Assembly: GCA_937917475.1 (NCBI GenBank)
Contig: CALDNF010000175.1
Span: forward strand, 1-8,757
DNA from: an uncultured Faecalibacterium sp.
Lineage (GTDB): Bacteria > Bacillota > Clostridia > Oscillospirales > Ruminococcaceae
Direction of reading: 5' to 3'
DNA length: 8,757 bases
This document shows positions 6,265 to 8,757 of this stretch, piece after piece. Numbering within the stretch: position 1 is the stretch's first letter; each line of letters begins with the position of its first letter. The position numbers and the translations under genes are program-made. The notes beneath the pieces were generated by a model that was not told where the DNA came from, did not search any database, and worked only from the letters and a program-made list of their open reading frames with translations.

Positions 6265-7041
6265 TTGAACTCGATCTTTTTTGTGTTCGGGCTGCTGCTC
6301 CTGCCGGCATTTTGTACGGCCTTGGGGGCGGCGGGTGTGTTTTTGCTGCGGCAGACCGCAGAGCCCCGCACCCGGCGGATGCTCTGCGGCTGTGCGGCGG
6401 GCATCATGCTGGCGGCAAGCGTCTGGAGCCTGCTCCTCCCGGCCATTGAGCGGGCTGAAGCCGGACCGCTGCCCGGCTGGATGCCGCCCGCTCTGGGACT
6501 GGTGCTGGGGGCAGCGGGGCTTCTCCGGCTGGAAGCGGCTTCTGCCCGGCTGCTGGCTTCCTCGGGAGAGGGAAACCGGGAAAGCTCCCTCGGGCGGAAT
6601 GGGCGCATCGTGCTGGCCGTCACACTGCATAACCTGCCGGAGGGAATGGTGGTGGGTCTTGCCGCAGCACTGGCCCTCAGGGGGGAGCCGGATGCGGTGA
6701 GCGGTGCGCTGGCTTTGGCTTTGGGCATCGGCTTGCAGAACATTCCGGAAGGTGCTGCCGTCAGCCTGCCGCTGGTGCAGACCGGGCAGAGCCGGTGGAA
6801 AGCCTTTGGCGTGGGGGCGGCTTCCGGTCTGATCGAACCGGTGGGAGCACTGGCGGCTCTGCTGCTGGCGGAGTGGGTGGGGGCTGTTCTGCCCTGGCTC
6901 ATGAGCCTTGCCGCCGGATGCATGGTATGCGTGACAGCAGCCGAAATGATCCCCGAAGCGGTGGAGCCGGACGAATCCGCCGGAGTCATCAGCATTGTGG
7001 CCGGGTTTGCCCTGATGATGGCTCTGGATGTGGCACTCTGA
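6265..7041 (+). CDS. ZIP family divalent metal transporter (GufA/ZupT-like)
   Basis: This 258-residue inner-membrane protein is predicted to import zinc or another divalent cation. Hydrophobic segments lie at about 3-27, 39-61, 73-90, 115-138, 144-170, 179-201, 208-227 and 239-257, consistent with eight helices. The ZIP signatures are present: LHNLPEGMVVG (121-131; H122, N123, E126) and LQNIPEGAAVS (157-167; N159, E162). Further conserved acidic residues are E191 (GLIEPVGA) and E227/E231 (AAEMIPEA). The cytoplasmic loop after helix 3 lacks the His-rich stretch found in many ZIP proteins. A TTG start at 6265 was chosen because AAGGGGG lies 8 nt upstream and no ATG in this frame fits; an ATG at 6258 is out of frame. 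It follows the galK operon terminator, but no convincing promoter of its own was seen, so it may depend on read-through. The metal is not determinable from sequence. Confidence 0.88.
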   Translation: MNSIFFVFGLLLLPAFCTALGAAGVFLLRQTAEPRTRRMLCGCAAGIMLAASVWSLLLPAIERAEAGPLPGWMPPALGLVLGAAGLLRLEAASARLLASSGEGNRESSLGRNGRIVLAVTLHNLPEGMVVGLAAALALRGEPDAVSGALALALGIGLQNIPEGAAVSLPLVQTGQSRWKAFGVGAASGLIEPVGALAALLLAEWVGAVLPWLMSLAAGCMVCVTAAEMIPEAVEPDESAGVISIVAGFALMMALDVAL

Positions 7042-7042
7042 G

Positions 7043-8128
7043 TTATTTTGCGAGGTAAACGGTGGTGGAAGGGAAGGCGAATTCCACACCGTCCTTCTGC
7101 ATCACATCCATGACCGAGAGGTTCAGGTCGTTCTGCATCTGCATATAAGTATCATAGCGGTTGGTGCGGACATAGGCCGAGACCATCAGATTGATGCTGG
7201 AATCCCCGAAACCGGCCAGTTTGACAAAGGCGGTGTCGGCGTAGGTGTGGGGGCTTTGGCGGAGCATCTCGGTCAGGTCGGCCATCAGCTGTTCCAGCTT
7301 GGGGCGGGTGGTGTCGTAAGTGACACCCAGCGTAAAGCGGTAGAGCCGCCGATCCCGCAAGGTGATATTATTGATGGTGGCACTGCTGATGGTGCTGTTG
7401 GTGAGGATGTAGAGGGATTTGTCCATCGCACGGACCTTGGTGGAGCGGAAGTTGATGTCCACAACTTCGCCCTCTACATCGCCGACTTTGATCCAGTCGC
7501 CCACCGAGAAGGGCCGGTCCAGAATGATGACCACGCCGCTGAAAAAGTTCTTGGCAACGTCCTGTGCAGCAAGGGAGATGGTCAGGCCGACAAGACCGGC
7601 ACTGGCCACCACGCTGCCGATGGGCAGGCCGGAGGTCTGTGCGATGCTTGCGCCGGTAAGCACGACCACCACCACTTTGTAGATCTTGTCCAGCAGAGCC
7701 TTCAGGGTGCGGTTGTTCCGCACTTCCTCCCCGCAGGAGGCCAAGAGCAGGCCGGTGAGCTCTGAAGCATGGTAGAAGCCTTCGCCAATGCAGAAAATAA
7801 CGGAGATCTGATAAATGATGGTCAAAACTCTGGGCAAGCCTGCGGCAATGCCGCCCCACGGAAGGCTGTGCAGGGCCAGATACAGGCCGGTGTAAGACGC
7901 TGCCTGCTCAATGGGTTTCTCCAGACTGCGCAGCAGGGTAGGTGTGGCCGAAAAACGCCAGCTGCGTTCCAGCAGGCGGGGGAATAGGGTCTTGTGCAGC
8001 CAGAAGCGGGCAGCAAAACCAAGGGCAAGGGGAATCAGCGCAAGGATGAACCGTGCGCCCAATGCGGCCCAGCCTTCCAGCAGAAGCGGCCCCAGCTCAA
8101 AGGAGAGGGTCTTGAGGGAAAAAATCAT
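7043..8128 (-). CDS. Small-conductance mechanosensitive ion channel, MscS family
   Basis: This 361-residue inner-membrane channel is predicted to open under membrane tension and release solutes during hypo-osmotic shock. Hydrophobic helices lie at about 24-43, 78-95, 100-118 and 150-164. The pore-lining helix (SVVASAGLVGLTISLAAQ, 172-189) follows, then the beta domain signature (NFFSGVVIILDRPFSVGDWIKV, shortened to FFSGVVIILDRPFSVGDW, 195-212). The C-terminal cytoplasmic alpha/beta domain ends at FAFPSTTVYL, as is usual in the family. The start at 8128 was chosen because AGGAGG sits 6 nt upstream; in-frame ATGs at 8143 and 8194 lie before or at this site, and the one at 8194 is inside the -35 box. 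The gene has a near-consensus promoter and is transcribed alone. Its stop codon is one base from that of the convergent ZIP gene. Confidence 0.94.
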   Translation of the reverse strand: MIFSLKTLSFELGPLLLEGWAALGARFILALIPLALGFAARFWLHKTLFPRLLERSWRFSATPTLLRSLEKPIEQAASYTGLYLALHSLPWGGIAAGLPRVLTIIYQISVIFCIGEGFYHASELTGLLLASCGEEVRNNRTLKALLDKIYKVVVVVLTGASIAQTSGLPIGSVVASAGLVGLTISLAAQDVAKNFFSGVVIILDRPFSVGDWIKVGDVEGEVVDINFRSTKVRAMDKSLYILTNSTISSATINNITLRDRRLYRFTLGVTYDTTRPKLEQLMADLTEMLRQSPHTYADTAFVKLAGFGDSSINLMVSAYVRTNRYDTYMQMQNDLNLSVMDVMQKDGVEFAFPSTTVYLAK

Positions 8129-8166
8129 GATGGTCCTCCTCATGTCATATTGCGTGTGCTGAGAAT

Positions 8167-8194
8167 ATTGTAAAGCTTTTGGAGAAAATGTCAA
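8167..8194 (-). promoter_or_regulatory. Predicted promoter of the MscS-family gene
   Basis: On the minus strand a perfect TTGACA (8194-8189) is followed after 16 bp by TACAAT (8172-8167). Transcription would start near 8160, about 32 nt upstream of the ATG at 8128. Confidence 0.7.
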
Positions 8195-8212
8195 ATAGCC
8201 CTCTCAGCAAAC

Positions 8213-8257
8213 AGCAGAAAGCCCCGCAGGGTTGCGAAACCTGCGGGGCCTTCTGCT
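8213..8257 (-). terminator. Long GC-rich hairpin, probable terminator for transcripts from the right
   Basis: AGCAGAA (8213-8219) pairs with TTCTGCT (8251-8257), and GCCCCGCAGG (8221-8230) pairs with CCTGCGGGGC (8240-8249). There is one A-C mismatch and a 9-nt loop. On the minus strand the GC core is followed by TTTCTGCTGTTT, a weak T-rich tail. On the plus strand no T-run follows. It separates the S-layer-homology gene from the MscS promoter, so ending minus-strand transcription is the likeliest role. Confidence 0.6.
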
Positions 8258-8305
8258 ATTCAGGGTGTGAGGCTGAAAATGGCTTGGGGGTGGTGATCCT
8301 TCGTC

Positions 8306-8439
8306 CAACCTCTCAGTCTCGCTTATGCTCGACAGCTCCCCTGGTAGGGGAGCCTCTGGCGAAGAGGGCAAGCTTTACGGTCTGCCAAGGCCTCTCCTAC
8401 TAGGAGAGGTGGCAATGCGAAGCATTGACGGAGAGGTTG
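8306..8439. repeat. MITE-like palindromic intergenic element with terminal inverted repeats
   Basis: The ends CAACCTCTCAGTC (8306-8318) and GACGGAGAGGTTG (8427-8439) are inverted repeats with 12 of 13 positions matching. Inside are perfect hairpins GCTCCCCT/AGGGGAGC (8335-8353) and CCTCTCCTA/TAGGAGAGG (8391-8409), and a short AATGC/GCATT pair (8414-8424). No reading frame of note and no clear target-site duplication were seen. The layout resembles small non-autonomous palindromic repeats scattered in Faecalibacterium-type genomes. That comparison is from memory; only one copy is in this window. Confidence 0.7.
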
Positions 8440-8469
8440 TACAAAGCAGCTGTTAAGTTTTAAACGCTG

Positions 8470-8757
8470 TCACTTCGTCAACGCCTTCTCAGCCTTGAGG
8501 GCCCGATAAACTTCCATCAGGCTCACAGACTTTTCGGGGGCAAAGGTGCCGTCTCCTTCGGCGGACATCAGGCCGTTGGCAACCGCCCACTGTGCGGCAG
8601 ACTGGGTGTCAGCGTCCGCAATGTCAGCAAAAGCGGCGGGAGTCTCAACTGCGGGCTGTTCTGCCTGCTTCCAGAGCAGGGCGGCAAGCTCTGCCTTATT
8701 GGTGGGCAGTGCCGCACCGGCAGGCAGGATGGCCGTTGCAAACAGCTCCCGGGCCAT
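8470..8757 (-). CDS. S-layer homology (SLH) domain protein, C-terminal part only
   Basis: The last 95 residues of a protein that probably continues past the right edge are visible; the Met at 8757 is likely internal. The first ~35 residues resemble the end of one SLH repeat (LPTNKAELAALLWKQAEQP). Residues 42-90 resemble a full repeat (FADIADADTQSAAQWAVANG, then GDGTFAPEKSVSLMEVYRAL). SLH repeats usually bind secondary cell-wall polymers and anchor proteins to the cell surface. The TRAE signature of the last repeat is replaced by SLME and that of the previous one is NKAE, so binding may be weakened. It is transcribed toward the MITE-like element and the hairpin at 8213-8257. The rest of the protein, and so its function, cannot be seen. 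Confidence 0.75.
   Translation of the reverse strand: MARELFATAILPAGAALPTNKAELAALLWKQAEQPAVETPAAFADIADADTQSAAQWAVANGLMSAEGDGTFAPEKSVSLMEVYRALKAEKALTK

Noticed and set aside
5661..7089. Long minus-strand frames opposite the LOG and ZIP genes
   Set aside because: They span the operon terminator, have low-complexity Ser/Pro/Arg-rich translations and oppose conserved proteins.
8179..8403. A small plus-strand frame across the GC-rich hairpin and the palindromic element
   Set aside because: It is made of the hairpin and repeat sequence and has no ribosome binding site.
8306..8439. CRISPR array or riboswitch in the palindromic region
   Set aside because: There are no regularly spaced direct repeats. 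The region lies downstream of its neighbours' stop or away from any start codon, which does not fit a riboswitch.

Overview
The window looks like chromosome from a GC-rich gut Firmicute of the Ruminococcaceae/Oscillospiraceae type. Faecalibacterium or a close relative fits best. This is inferred from strong AGGAGG-type ribosome binding sites, a GTG and a TTG start, Clostridia-style protein variants, an S-layer-homology protein and a small palindromic intergenic repeat. No phage, transposase, CRISPR, rRNA or tRNA was seen.

Left part (1-3108, minus strand): an AraC-family regulator gene is followed 15 bp later by a 23S rRNA m5U methyltransferase gene (rlmD). A clear rho-independent terminator lies just after rlmD. 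Beyond it is a LysR-family regulator with its own promoter. The LysR reading frame is broken by one extra base in an A6 run, and its 3' end lies outside the window. This segment is visibly AT-richer than the rest.

Centre (3109-6206, plus strand): a divergent control region holds back-to-back sigma-70-type promoters and a perfect 10-bp direct repeat, 32 bp apart, that could be the AraC-family operator. It drives a three-gene operon: a galactokinase with a non-canonical sugar-binding motif, a ketopantoate-reductase-family oxidoreductase and a LOG-family phosphoribohydrolase. Both gene-to-gene gaps are 15 bp, and a strong hairpin terminator closes the unit. The regulator probably senses a sugar and controls both its own gene and the kinase operon. 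What the three enzymes do together is not clear from known pathways, and no galT or galE is present.

Right part (6207-8757): a ZIP-family metal transporter (plus) and an MscS-family mechanosensitive channel (minus) meet tail to tail with one base between their stop codons. The channel has its own near-consensus promoter. Next come a long GC-rich hairpin that probably ends transcription from the right, a 134-bp MITE-like palindromic element with 13-bp imperfect terminal inverted repeats and internal hairpins, and the C-terminal end of an S-layer-homology-domain protein cut by the window edge.

The genes are mostly ordinary accessory or housekeeping functions. The items most worth following up are the atypical galactokinase with its unusual operon partners, the direct-repeat operator, the broken LysR gene and the palindromic repeat.
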